Assembly (NCBI GenBank): GCA_905233785.1
Contig: CAJOCV010000064.1
Span: forward strand, 3,081 to 17,383
Origin: an uncultured Oscillospiraceae bacterium
GTDB lineage: Bacteria; Bacillota; Clostridia; Oscillospirales; Oscillospiraceae
Length of the DNA: 14,303 bases
Direction of reading: 5' to 3'
The stretch's first letter is position 1; every line of letters starts with the position of its first letter. This document shows, one piece after another, positions 1 through 7,530 of the stretch. The notes under the pieces are model-generated. The model ran no database searches and was not told the origin of the DNA. It was given only the letters and a program-made list of their open reading frames with translations. Both the position numbers and the translations under genes were made by a program.

Positions 1-414
1 CACGCTGAACCAGCGCCAGTCGTCCACCTCAAAATTGGCGTGAACCTCTGGCTTTGCAACCGTGACCGTGAAGTTCAGCATCAGGGTGTTGGTGGGGGCG
101 AAGTAATGGCTGTGGTTAAAGCGTATCGACTGCGCTTCCAGCCCCACCTCTTCCCGCAGCTCCCGTGCGGCGGCGGCTTCGGCATCCTCTCCGCGGTTTA
201 CATAACCCGCAACCAGTACATAGTATGGACGCCCGTACTGACGGATCAGCAGCACCTGGTCGCGCTGCTCATTCATGACGATCATGCTGCAGGCGGTGTT
301 GAAAACCGGGTATCGGTACTCCCCGCAGCTCTCGCACCAGGGCGTCAGCCCCTCGTGAGGATGCTCCCGCACGGTGAGCTTTGTGCCGCAATGCATACAA
401 TAATTCATCTCCAT
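1..414 (-). CDS. Nudix hydrolase with N-terminal zinc ribbon (NudC-like), partial at window edge
   Basis: The first 138 residues are present; the C-terminus runs off the left edge. Seen: a zinc-ribbon pattern with C6, C9, C27 and C30, then a perfect Nudix box GX5EX7REUXEEXGU from G70 to L92 (E76, R84-E85, E88-E89, G91). Zinc ribbon followed by Nudix box is the layout of NAD(H) pyrophosphatase (NudC) relatives, which hydrolyse nucleoside diphosphates linked to another moiety using Mg or Mn. The NudC signature normally found just after the box is not intact: the region reads SHYFAPTNTLMLNF, so the substrate is uncertain and may be another dinucleotide or NDP-sugar. The start ATG at 414 follows an AAGGGGTG ribosome binding site and lies 4 nt after the stop of the upstream carboxypeptidase gene, so it is probably the third gene of that operon. 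Sure of the superfamily, unsure of the substrate. Confidence 0.9.
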   Translation of the reverse strand, partial: MEMNYCMHCGTKLTVREHPHEGLTPWCESCGEYRYPVFNTACSMIVMNEQRDQVLLIRQYGRPYYVLVAGYVNRGEDAEAAAARELREEVGLEAQSIRFNHSHYFAPTNTLMLNFTVTVAKPEVHANFEVDDWRWFSV

Positions 415-418
415 GCTG

Positions 419-1756
419 TCACCCCTTGTATGCTTCCTTTGCCCAGCGCAGCAGGATCTCCGCCGCCTGGCCTCTCAGATCGACGCTTTCAGCGCCGAGC
501 AGGATGAGCACAAGATTATGCTCCTCCCCTTCCACGGTGAGCGGCATCGACACGCTCAGGCAGTACCCCGCCCGATTGGTGTTGCCGGTTTTGAGCCCGG
601 TGACGCCCGGCAGATTAAAGACCATGGGGTTGGAGTTTGCGGTGGTATAGTCGAGCGTGGGGAGCTTTGCGTACTGGCGGGAGGTGATCTGCGTGATTTG
701 GGGATAATTGGCCAGCAGATACCCGCAAAGAGTAAAGAGATCGCTCGCGCTCATCCGATTCTGATGCTTGATGGGGACGCTTTCCCCAAGATAAACCGGA
801 AGCCCGTGTACCGTGTAGAATTCGGCGGATTTGAGCCCGAGCTCTTTGGCGCGTGCGTTCATGCGCTGCACAAAAGCGCCTTCCGAACCCGAAAGATGCT
901 GCGCAATCGCCAGCGCGGACTCATTGCTGGAGGCAAGCAGCATCGCCGTCAGCAGCTCCTCGAGCGGCAGCTCCATTCCGGCTTCCATCTTGATGATGCC
1001 GTCGGCGGACTTGGACAGCGCGGACGCCGCCTCGGAGATGCGCACCCTGTCGCTCAGGTTTGCCTGCCCGGCCTCCACCGCCTCCATCGTCAGCAGATAC
1101 GTCATGAGTTTGGTGAGGCTTGCGATTGGGAAGCTTCGGCTGGACTGGCTGGTAAACAGGAGCTTGCCGTTCGTCGCATCGCCCAGCACGATGGCGTTGA
1201 AGGCCTCAAAATACCCGTCTTCCCGCAGGGTCTGCGGATCGGGACGAAAAGGCTGATCCACCAGGAAGCGAAGCTCTGTTTCAGACTTCGCCTGCACGGT
1301 CAGATCCAGCATCAGTTCAATGTCGGTCAGGTTCAGAAAAAGGTTGCTGCCGTCCCGATAGCTGTAATACTTGCGCTCCTGATTGTCCACATAGAGCTTA
1401 TGGCGCTGCAGTGCAAGGTAGGCAACCCTGCTTTCTGTCGAATAAGCGCTGCCGCCCGATTCGTTGTCCGCCTCGAGCCCCGGATGGATGAAGAAGCTGT
1501 ATCCGTCCTGCGTGGAGTACATGTAATTGTATCGAAACTGCTTTGCCGTCCCACTGAGCGCGGCGGAGAGGTCGCGCAGGGAGAGATACAGGTTCCCGGC
1601 GTAAGCGTCCTGCAGGGCGCGCACCGGCGTTGCCTTCTCCCCCACCGTGACCGTCACGGCAAAGACTTCTCCGTCATCGGCAAAGGCCGCCGCGGGCAGA
1701 GCCAGCAGCAGAGACGCCGTGAGCAGCAGAGTTAGGATCAAACGCAGCGTTCTCAT
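419..1756 (-). CDS. Exported D-alanyl-D-alanine carboxypeptidase (peptidase S11, PBP5-like catalytic domain) with N-terminal stalk-like region
   Basis: A 445-residue serine peptidase that would trim the terminal D-Ala from peptidoglycan stem peptides outside the membrane. Seen: a signal peptide (hydrophobic core 5-20, likely cleavage after AFA at residue 26), then about 150 residues with two strand-helix units (around NLYLSLRDLSAAL, 55-67, and NLFLNLTDIELML, 138-150) that resemble copper-amine-oxidase-N-type stalk repeats. The S11 domain follows from about 183. All three catalytic motifs are present: SLTK (S213, K216), SSN (276-278) and KTG (389-391). The protein ends 54 residues after KTG, so the C-terminal PBP5 beta domain and membrane-anchoring helix of DacA/DacF are absent. 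The ATG overlaps the stop of the upstream esterase gene (ATGA), with its own GGAGG 7 nt upstream, indicating translational coupling. The catalytic assignment is strong; the role of the N-terminal region is inference. Confidence 0.93.
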   Translation of the reverse strand: MRTLRLILTLLLTASLLLALPAAAFADDGEVFAVTVTVGEKATPVRALQDAYAGNLYLSLRDLSAALSGTAKQFRYNYMYSTQDGYSFFIHPGLEADNESGGSAYSTESRVAYLALQRHKLYVDNQERKYYSYRDGSNLFLNLTDIELMLDLTVQAKSETELRFLVDQPFRPDPQTLREDGYFEAFNAIVLGDATNGKLLFTSQSSRSFPIASLTKLMTYLLTMEAVEAGQANLSDRVRISEAASALSKSADGIIKMEAGMELPLEELLTAMLLASSNESALAIAQHLSGSEGAFVQRMNARAKELGLKSAEFYTVHGLPVYLGESVPIKHQNRMSASDLFTLCGYLLANYPQITQITSRQYAKLPTLDYTTANSNPMVFNLPGVTGLKTGNTNRAGYCLSVSMPLTVEGEEHNLVLILLGAESVDLRGQAAEILLRWAKEAYKG

Positions 1757-2832
1757 GCCGCAGCCTCCGCAGAAATATCGTCCCGGAAGAAGAGCTGCGC
1801 GCTGTTATACACGCCGTTGACCCATTCGCGCACATCATGCGGCGCGTTCTTGATGAGAAGGTAGCGCAGATTGTCAGCGTGAAAAAGGTCTGTCCAACCC
1901 TGCAGCGCGTGATAGGAGCGCTCCGGCTCCACGCGGTCATCCAGCTCCCCCTCCACGATCAGCAGACGGTGGATCGGGTAATCCGCCGGGGCGAGTCCGG
2001 CATTCTGCCACTCGCCGCGCAGTGCGTCCTGACGCAGAGAACCGCCGCCGATCATGGCAAAATTAGCGCAAAGGTCAAGATTCGGCGCAAGGACGCTGTT
2101 TCGTGTCATGTAGGAGCCGAAGCTCGCGCCCGCCACGCCGAAATGCTCCCGCGCGGCGGCAAGCTGCCCGCGCTCTGTCCCTTCCGCGTAGGTAGAGAAG
2201 TTCTCCACGATCAGCGGCAGGATGTCATTTGCAAACTCATGCCCGAACTGGTCATAGTCCCGCACGGAATCGTGCGCTGCGGCGGCCTCAGCCGTAATGT
2301 ATCCGCAAGGAGCGACCACGATCATCGGCTCGCAGAGCCCACGGGCAATCATATTATCCAGCAAATCGGTCATGCGGATGCTCTGCTCCTCATAGCTGAG
2401 CCCGCCGGGCAGCCAGAAGCTCTCGTCAACCCCGGTGATGTGCAGCAGAAACAGCACGTTGAAGGGGCGATCCTCGCTATAGGCATAGGGCAGATAGACG
2501 TTGAGCCGCTTGGGAAAGGCTCCCTCTGCGCCGTTATGGTAATCCTTCGTCTCATACTCCAGGCTTACGATACTGCCCTGCTGCTCACAGGGCGCAAAAA
2601 GGGAGGCGTCCAGCGTATCATCCGTAAGCTGCGCTGCCTGCAGCGGCCACGGGGTCGGTTCCGGCGTGGCTTCCGGCGTAGGCTCCGGCGTGGGCTCCGG
2701 CGCGGGCTCGATCGTTCCGAGCGATTCAGGCGTCGCCACAGGAACCTGGGCAGTACCGGGATGGATGGAAAGGGAGTACCACACAAAGGCCAGCAGCGGA
2801 ACGACAAAAAGGATCAGAAAAAATTTTTTCAT
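1753..2832 (-). CDS. Membrane-anchored extracellular esterase (alpha/beta hydrolase, putative esterase family)
   Basis: 359 residues. Seen: an N-terminal hydrophobic segment (4-21) after MKK, acting as an uncleaved anchor or signal; no lipobox. A Pro/Glu/Thr-rich linker of EPTP repeats at 42-63 looks like a wall-spanning spacer. The alpha/beta hydrolase domain follows: nucleophile S237 in GASFG, an acid around D298-D299 and a histidine at H332 in PHDVREW. That late HD-x-x-x-W pattern is typical of the esterase family that includes feruloyl and acetyl-xylan esterases and S-formylglutathione hydrolase. The substrate cannot be read from sequence; an ester on a cell-wall or dietary polysaccharide is plausible given the anchor, linker and coupling to a D,D-carboxypeptidase. 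It has its own promoter with a consensus TATAAT and an SD GGAGGT 9 nt before the ATG. It is the first gene of a three-gene cluster. Confidence 0.88.
   Translation of the reverse strand: MKKFFLILFVVPLLAFVWYSLSIHPGTAQVPVATPESLGTIEPAPEPTPEPTPEATPEPTPWPLQAAQLTDDTLDASLFAPCEQQGSIVSLEYETKDYHNGAEGAFPKRLNVYLPYAYSEDRPFNVLFLLHITGVDESFWLPGGLSYEEQSIRMTDLLDNMIARGLCEPMIVVAPCGYITAEAAAAHDSVRDYDQFGHEFANDILPLIVENFSTYAEGTERGQLAAAREHFGVAGASFGSYMTRNSVLAPNLDLCANFAMIGGGSLRQDALRGEWQNAGLAPADYPIHRLLIVEGELDDRVEPERSYHALQGWTDLFHADNLRYLLIKNAPHDVREWVNGVYNSAQLFFRDDISAEAAA
2651..2710. repeat. Five tandem 12-bp units encoding the EPTP linker
   Basis: Five adjacent 12-bp units (boundaries 2651, 2663, 2675, 2687, 2699; plus-strand core GGCGTGGGCTCC with a few substitutions each) encode the Pro/Glu/Thr spacer of the esterase. 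Such a coding minisatellite can gain or lose units without breaking frame, so linker length may vary between strains. Confidence 0.85.
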
Positions 2833-2870
2833 CCGGGGAGTACCTCCAGAATAAATACGTCAACGATGGG

Positions 2871-2899
2871 ATTATACCTTTTTTTCAGCCGCCTTACAA
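2871..2899 (-). promoter_or_regulatory. Sigma-A-type promoter of the esterase/carboxypeptidase/Nudix cluster
   Basis: On the minus strand: -35 TTGTAA (2899-2894), a 17-bp spacer containing seven A, then a perfect -10 TATAAT (2876-2871). Predicted transcription start is near 2864, about 32 nt before the ATG. It lies just downstream of the tuf terminator, so the cluster is transcribed separately from the str operon. Confidence 0.8.
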
Positions 2900-2913
2900 G
2901 AGCAAACAGACAT

Positions 2914-2945
2914 AAAAATTCCCCATGGCCGAAGCCACGGGGAAT
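2914..2945 (-). terminator. Rho-independent terminator after tuf (UUCG tetraloop)
   Basis: The minus-strand transcript folds into a 12-bp stem with one G-U wobble (arms 2945-2934 and 2929-2918) closed by the very stable C(UUCG)G loop, followed by a run of U. It starts 15 nt after the tuf stop codon and closes the str operon. Confidence 0.92.
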
Positions 2946-2959
2946 CAAAGGGTTTTGAA

Positions 2960-4162
2960 TTACTCGTTGATGCCGATAACAACACCGGAACCGACAGTGC
3001 GGCCACCCTCACGGATAGCGAAACGCAGGCCGTTCTCGATGGCGATCGGGGTGATGAGCTCCACGTCCATATCGACGTTGTCGCCGGGCATGCACATCTC
3101 AACGCCTTCGGGCAGGGTGATGACGCCGGTCACGTCGGTGGTACGGAAGTAGAACTGGGGACGGTAGTTGTTGAAGAACGGGGTGTGACGGCCGCCCTCT
3201 TCCTTGGACAGGACGTAAACCTGACCCTTGAACTTGGTGTGGGGGTGAATGCTCTTGGGAGCAGCCAGAACCTGACCACGCTCAACGGACTTCTTGTCGA
3301 TACCACGCAGCAGGCAGCCGACGTTGTCGCCAGCCTCGGCGAACTCGAGGGTCTTGTGGAACATCTCGGTGCCGGTAACGGTGGTCTCGGTGGACTCGTC
3401 CTTCAGGCCAACGATCTCGACCTTGTCGCCGATCTTCACGCGGCCACGCTCAACACGACCGGTAACGACAGTGCCGCGGCCGGAGATGGTGAACACGTCC
3501 TCGATGGGCATCAGGAAGGGCTGGTCGGCCTTGCGGTCGGGAGTGGGGATCCAGCTGTCAACAGCGTCCATGAGCTCCTTGATGCAGGCGTACTCGGGAG
3601 CATTGGGATCTTTGGACTCGCAAACCAGAGCGTTCAGAGCGGAGCCGCGGATGATGGGGGTGTCGTCGCCAGGGAAGCCGTAGAAGTCGAGCAGCTCGCG
3701 GACTTCCATCTCGACCAGCTCAAGCAGCTCTTCGTCGTCGACCTGATCGCACTTGTTCAGGAAGACCAGAACGGAAGGAACGTTAACCTGACGGGCCAGC
3801 AGCAGGTGCTCGCGGGTCTGGGCCATGGGGCCGTCGGAAGCGGCGATAACGAGGATCGCGCCGTCCATCTGAGCAGCGCCGGTGATCATGTTCTTGATAT
3901 AGTCGGCGTGGCCCGGGCAGTCAACGTGAGCGTAGTGACGCTTCTCGGTCTCGTACTCAACGTGAGCGGTGTTGATGGTGATGCCGCGCTCGCGCTCTTC
4001 GGGAGCCTTGTCGATGGAAGAGTAGTCGGTGTACTCAGCCTTGCCCTGGAGAGCCAGGTACTTGGTGATGGCGGCGGTCAGGGTGGTCTTGCCGTGGTCG
4101 ATGTGGCCGATGGTGCCGATGTTGACATGGGGCTTTGCTCTGTTGTACATCTGTTTAGCCAT
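2960..4162 (-). CDS. tuf: Elongation factor Tu
   Basis: 400 residues, full length for the family. This GTPase delivers aminoacyl-tRNA to the ribosomal A site. Seen: P-loop GHIDHGKT (19-26), switch I RGITINTAH (59-67), DCPGHA (81-86), NKCD (136-139), SAL (174-176), then the two beta-barrel domains ending in GSGVVIGINE. The SD AGGAGG lies at a good distance before ATG 4162. It sits 38 nt downstream of fusA as the last gene of the str operon and is followed by a strong terminator. No key residue is missing. Confidence 0.99.
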   Translation of the reverse strand: MAKQMYNRAKPHVNIGTIGHIDHGKTTLTAAITKYLALQGKAEYTDYSSIDKAPEERERGITINTAHVEYETEKRHYAHVDCPGHADYIKNMITGAAQMDGAILVIAASDGPMAQTREHLLLARQVNVPSVLVFLNKCDQVDDEELLELVEMEVRELLDFYGFPGDDTPIIRGSALNALVCESKDPNAPEYACIKELMDAVDSWIPTPDRKADQPFLMPIEDVFTISGRGTVVTGRVERGRVKIGDKVEIVGLKDESTETTVTGTEMFHKTLEFAEAGDNVGCLLRGIDKKSVERGQVLAAPKSIHPHTKFKGQVYVLSKEEGGRHTPFFNNYRPQFYFRTTDVTGVITLPEGVEMCMPGDNVDMDVELITPIAIENGLRFAIREGGRTVGSGVVIGINE

Positions 4163-4200
4163 TTGTAAATCCTCCTGAATGAAAATGAAAATAAATTACC

Positions 4201-6291
4201 TTAATACCTACTATTGAAGCCCGCGCGAGAATTCACGAGGGTCTCCTGCAAATTCTTGGGCAGCTCAACGAAGTGACTGGGCTCCATGCTGTAAGTGGCA
4301 CGCCCCTGCGTCTTGCTGCGCAGATCGGTGGCGTAACCGAACATGGTGGAAAGCGGTACGTTGCTCTCCACGATCGCGGCGCCATTGCGGATATCAGAGC
4401 CGGAAATCTGCCCGCGTCTCGCGTTGATGTCGCCCATCACGTCGCCCATGTATTCCTCAGGCGCAGTCACAACGACCTTCATGATGGGCTCGAGCAGGAC
4501 GGGATCCGCCTTCTGGCAGGCTTCCTTGAAGGCCATGCTGCCGCAGATCTTGAAGGCCAGCTCCGAGGAGTCCACCTCGTGGAAGGAGCCGTCCAGCAGT
4601 GTCGCCTTCACGTCCACCACCTGGTAGCCCGCCAGCACACCGGAGAGCATCGCACCCTGGATGCCCTGATCGACGCAGGGGATAAACTCCTTCGGGATCG
4701 CGCCGCCGGTGATCTTGTTGATGAACTCATAGCCCTTGCCGGGTTCGTTGGGTTCGATCATCAGCTTGACATGCGCGAACTGACCCTTGCCGCCGGTCTG
4801 ACGCGCGTAACGGGTATCGACCGTGGCGGACTTGCGAATGGTCTCCTTATAGGAAACCTGCGGCTTGCCCACGTTGGCCTCAACCTTGAACTCACGCAGC
4901 AGTCGATCGACGATGATCTCCAGGTGCAGCTCGCCCATACCGGCAATAATGGTCTGCCCCGTTTCGTCGTCCGTATAGGTCTTGAAGGTGGGGTCTTCCT
5001 CTGCCAGCTTCTGCAGGGCGACTGCCATTTTCTCCTGACCGGCTTTCGTCTTGGGCTCAATGGCCACGCGGATGACCGGGTCGGGGAATTCCATGGATTC
5101 CAAAATGATCGGGTGTTTTTCGTCACAGAGAGTATCGCCGGTGGTGGTGTTTTTCAGTCCCACCGCGGCGGCAATATCGCCGGAATAAACCTGCTCAATA
5201 TCCTCCCTGTGGTTGGCGTGCATCTGCAGGATGCGCCCCATGCGCTCACGCAGACCCTTGGTGGAGTTCATCACCGTCTTGCCGCTCTCGAGCGTACCGG
5301 AGTACACGCGGAAGAAGGCGAGCTTGCCCACATAGGGGTCGGTCATGATCTTGAAGGCCAACGCGGAGAAGGGCTCGTCATCGCTTGCGCGGCGCTCCTC
5401 TTCCTCATCGGTCTTGGGATGCTTGCCGTCCACCGGGGGAACATCCAGCGGGGAAGGCATGTACTCCACGATCGCGTCCAGCAGCTTCTGTACGCCTTTG
5501 TTCTTGTAGGAAGTGCCGCAGGTTACGGGAACCATCTTCACCGCGACCGTGGCCTTCCGGATCGCCGCGCGGATCTTGTCCGCCGGCACGTCTTCGCCTT
5601 CGAGATATGCTTCCATAATCTCTTCGTCGAAGTCGGAAACCGCCTCCAGGAGCTTATCACGATACTCCTGCGCAAGCTCCATCATGTCCTCGGGGATCTC
5701 CTCGGTACGCATGTCCTTGCCCAGGTCGTCGTAATAGATGCGCGCGTTCATATCCACCAGATCGACGATACCGACGAAGTTTTCCTCGGAGCCGATGGGG
5801 AGCTGGATGGGAACGGCGTTACACTTGAGCCTGTCATGCACCATGTCGAGCACATGATAGAAGTCGGCGCCCATAATGTCCATCTTATTGACATAGATCA
5901 TGCGCGGAACATGATAATGGTCAGCCTGTCTCCAAACGGTCTCGGACTGGGGCTCCACGCCGCCCTTGGCGCACAGAACCGTCACGCAGCCGTCCAGCAC
6001 TCTAAGGGAGCGCTCGACCTCTACGGTGAAGTCCACATGCCCCGGGGTGTCGATGATGTTGATGCGGGTATCGCGCCAGAAACAGGTGGTCGCGGCGGAG
6101 GTGATGGTGATGCCACGCTCCTGCTCCTGCTCCATCCAGTCCATGGTGGCGGTGCCCTCATGGGTCTCACCGAGCTTGTAGTTGACGCCCGTGTAGTACA
6201 GAATACGCTCTGTCGTGGTCGTCTTACCGGCGTCGATGTGAGCCATAATGCCGATATTTCTTGTTCTTTCGAGTGAATACTTTCTAGGCAT
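4201..6291 (-). CDS. fusA: Elongation factor G
   Basis: 696 residues, the usual length for bacterial EF-G, the GTPase that drives ribosomal translocation and, with RRF, ribosome recycling. Seen: P-loop AHIDAGKT (17-24), RGITITSA switch I, DTPGH (81-85) and NKMD (135-138); the N-terminus MPRKYSLERTRNIGIMAHID is typical of the translational (not tetracycline-resistance) members. SD AGGAG 9 nt before the ATG. It lies 21 nt after rpsG and 38 nt before tuf, so these are co-transcribed. Nothing unusual was seen. Confidence 0.99.
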   Translation of the reverse strand: MPRKYSLERTRNIGIMAHIDAGKTTTTERILYYTGVNYKLGETHEGTATMDWMEQEQERGITITSAATTCFWRDTRINIIDTPGHVDFTVEVERSLRVLDGCVTVLCAKGGVEPQSETVWRQADHYHVPRMIYVNKMDIMGADFYHVLDMVHDRLKCNAVPIQLPIGSEENFVGIVDLVDMNARIYYDDLGKDMRTEEIPEDMMELAQEYRDKLLEAVSDFDEEIMEAYLEGEDVPADKIRAAIRKATVAVKMVPVTCGTSYKNKGVQKLLDAIVEYMPSPLDVPPVDGKHPKTDEEEERRASDDEPFSALAFKIMTDPYVGKLAFFRVYSGTLESGKTVMNSTKGLRERMGRILQMHANHREDIEQVYSGDIAAAVGLKNTTTGDTLCDEKHPIILESMEFPDPVIRVAIEPKTKAGQEKMAVALQKLAEEDPTFKTYTDDETGQTIIAGMGELHLEIIVDRLLREFKVEANVGKPQVSYKETIRKSATVDTRYARQTGGKGQFAHVKLMIEPNEPGKGYEFINKITGGAIPKEFIPCVDQGIQGAMLSGVLAGYQVVDVKATLLDGSFHEVDSSELAFKICGSMAFKEACQKADPVLLEPIMKVVVTAPEEYMGDVMGDINARRGQISGSDIRNGAAIVESNVPLSTMFGYATDLRSKTQGRATYSMEPSHFVELPKNLQETLVNSRAGFNSRY

Positions 6292-6312
6292 GAATTTAAA
6301 CTCCTGCGGGAA

Positions 6313-6783
6313 TTACCATCTGAAATGCGCGAAAGCCTTGTTGGCTTCGGCGTTCTTGTGCATATCCTCGCGCTTCTTGACAGCGTTGCCGAGATTGTTG
6401 CACGCGTCCATGATCTCGCCGGCCAGACGTTCCTTCATGGTCTTTTCGCTGCGCTTGCGGCTGTAATCGACCAGCCAACGCAGAGCCAGGGTCTGACGAC
6501 GGGCGGGGCGGACTTCGATAGGCACCTGATAGGTGGCGCCGCCGACACGGCGAGCCTTGACCTCCAGCGCGGGCATGATGTTGTTCATGGCCTCGGTGAA
6601 AGCGTCCAGGGGCTCTTTGCCGGACTTGTCTTTGATGATGTCAAAAGCGTCGTAAACGACCTTCTGCGCAACACCTTTCTTGCCGTCGAGCATAACGCCG
6701 TTGATGAGCTTGGTCACCAGCACGGAATTATACACAGGATCGGGCAAAATTTCTCTTTTGGGAACATTACCTCTTCTGGGCAC
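6313..6783 (-). CDS. rpsG: 30S ribosomal protein S7
   Basis: 156 residues beginning MPRRGNVPKREILPDP, exactly the usual S7 length; it binds the 3' major domain of 16S rRNA and nucleates 30S head assembly. The true start is GTG at 6783, preceded by AAGGAGGG (6798-6791). An in-frame ATG further upstream (6801) would precede and overlap this ribosome binding site and add six non-conserved residues, so it is rejected. The conserved RRVGGATYQVP and LRWLV segments are present and the C-terminus ends AFAHFRW. It lies 135 nt after rpsL and 21 nt before fusA. Confidence 0.98.
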   Translation of the reverse strand: MPRRGNVPKREILPDPVYNSVLVTKLINGVMLDGKKGVAQKVVYDAFDIIKDKSGKEPLDAFTEAMNNIMPALEVKARRVGGATYQVPIEVRPARRQTLALRWLVDYSRKRSEKTMKERLAGEIMDACNNLGNAVKKREDMHKNAEANKAFAHFRW

Positions 6784-6790
6784 GTTGCTT

Positions 6791-6798
6791 CCCTCCTT
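6791..6798 (-). promoter_or_regulatory. Ribosome binding site that fixes the rpsG GTG start
   Basis: AAGGAGGG on the minus strand, 7 nt before GTG 6783. It decides between this GTG and the longer open-frame ATG at 6801, because the SD would lie inside the coding region if the ATG were used. Confidence 0.9.
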
Positions 6799-6880
6799 CA
6801 TTATAAAATGGGATCACAGGTACTCGAACGTTTTCAATCGTCCGTTGCGCCCCGAGGTCTATCCAAATGATATAGATAAA

Positions 6881-6905
6881 CGACAGGGCAGAATTGCTGC
6901 CGTCG
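6881..6905 (-). other. Hairpin in the rpsL-rpsG intercistronic gap
   Basis: Minus-strand RNA can pair CGAC-GGCAG with CTGCC-(CU bulge)-GUCG around a CAAUU loop. It starts about a dozen nucleotides after the rpsL stop and has no U tract, so it is unlikely to be a terminator. In E. coli the rpsL-rpsG gap binds S7 for feedback; whether this hairpin has that role is inference only. Confidence 0.45.
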
Positions 6906-6918
6906 GAAATATCAGCTA

Positions 6919-7344
6919 TTATTTCTTCTTCGCAGCTTTGGGTCTCTTCGCACCGTACTTGGAACGAGCCTGCATACGACCGTTGACGCCCTGGGCATCC
7001 AGAGTGCCGCGGATGATGTGGTAACGGACACCAGGCAGGTCCTTGACACGACCGCCGCGGATCATAACCACAGAGTGCTCCTGCAGGTTATGGCCGATAC
7101 CGGGAATGTACGCAGTGACTTCGTAACCGTTCGTGAGGCGAACACGGGCGATCTTACGCAGAGCGGAGTTCGGCTTCTTAGGAGTGGAAGTACGAACGGC
7201 GGTGCAGACGCCTCTCTTCTGGGGGGAGCTCAGGTCGGTCTCCTTATTCTTCAGGGTGTTCATACCCTTCTGCAGAGCAGGAGAAGTGGACTTGTAGGTG
7301 ACCTTCTCTCTTCCCTTTCTCACCAGCTGGTTAAAAGTGGGCAT
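6919..7344 (-). CDS. rpsL: 30S ribosomal protein S12
   Basis: 141 residues, longer than the 124 of E. coli because of the N-terminal insertion common in Gram-positive S12 (here around residues 27-40). It sits at the decoding centre. Seen: TPKKPNS (54-60), GIGHNLQEHS (82-91) and GRVKDLPGVRYH (98-109). The streptomycin-relevant lysines K56 and K101 (E. coli K42, K87) and P104 are wild type, so no rpsL-based streptomycin resistance is expected. D102 is the usual RimO methylthiolation site. Start ATG 7344 has a GGAGG just upstream. First gene of the str operon, directly behind its own promoter. Confidence 0.99.
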   Translation of the reverse strand: MPTFNQLVRKGREKVTYKSTSPALQKGMNTLKNKETDLSSPQKRGVCTAVRTSTPKKPNSALRKIARVRLTNGYEVTAYIPGIGHNLQEHSVVMIRGGRVKDLPGVRYHIIRGTLDAQGVNGRMQARSKYGAKRPKAAKKK

Positions 7345-7379
7345 TGTTTTCCTCCTTTCCTCACATCTTTCATTCGCTA

Positions 7380-7403
7380 AAAGCCCAGAGTTTTCAAGGC
7401 TTT
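7380..7403 (-). other. Second hairpin of the rpsL 5' leader (possible attenuator)
   Basis: AAAGCC can pair with GGCUUU across a 12-nt loop, with a following U-rich GGGCUUUU. The 5' arm AGCC can instead pair with GGCU three bases upstream (7398-7408), so the two hairpins exclude each other. The stem is short and the U run modest; regulation is speculative. Confidence 0.35.
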
Positions 7404-7414
7404 CAGCCGTTTTC

Positions 7415-7441
7415 GCATGGCAGGACGCACCTATGCCATGC
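7415..7441 (-). other. 5'-terminal hairpin of the rpsL leader
   Basis: A perfect 8-bp inverted repeat (GCATGGCA / TGCCATGC) with an 11-nt loop begins within a few bases of the predicted transcription start. A hairpin at the extreme 5' end can stabilise mRNA; that role here is inferred. Confidence 0.5.
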
Positions 7442-7449
7442 AGATGTGA

Positions 7450-7478
7450 ATTTTAGCATAATTCACAAATGAAGTCAA
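7450..7478 (-). promoter_or_regulatory. str operon promoter (rpsL-rpsG-fusA-tuf)
   Basis: Minus strand: -35 TTGACT (7478-7473, 5 of 6 consensus), 17-bp spacer, extended -10 TGC-TAAAAT (hexamer 7455-7450, 5 of 6). Upstream of the -35, roughly 7479-7525, lie A and T tracts resembling an UP element, as expected for a ribosomal protein promoter. Predicted start is near 7443, giving a leader of about 100 nt. Confidence 0.88.
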
Positions 7479-7530
7479 GATTTTTTGTGAAATAAAATTG
7501 CTAAAATTTTTTTGAGTTAACAGCACAAAT

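Noticed and set aside
2651..2710. CRISPR-like or regulatory tandem repeat
   Set aside because: The 12-bp units are contiguous, in frame and encode a Pro-rich linker; there are no spacers.
4273..6276. A 667-codon plus-strand open frame antisense to fusA
   Set aside because: It mirrors EF-G codons in a GC-rich gene with strong codon bias, has no ribosome binding site and no recognisable domain. Similar antisense frames lie opposite tuf (3185-4168), gpmI (7567-8727) and pgk (10116-11357).
6793..6810. TATAAT-like sequence just before rpsG as an internal promoter
   Set aside because: It abuts the ribosome binding site, so a transcript would start within or after the SD, and no -35 lies at 16-18 bp.
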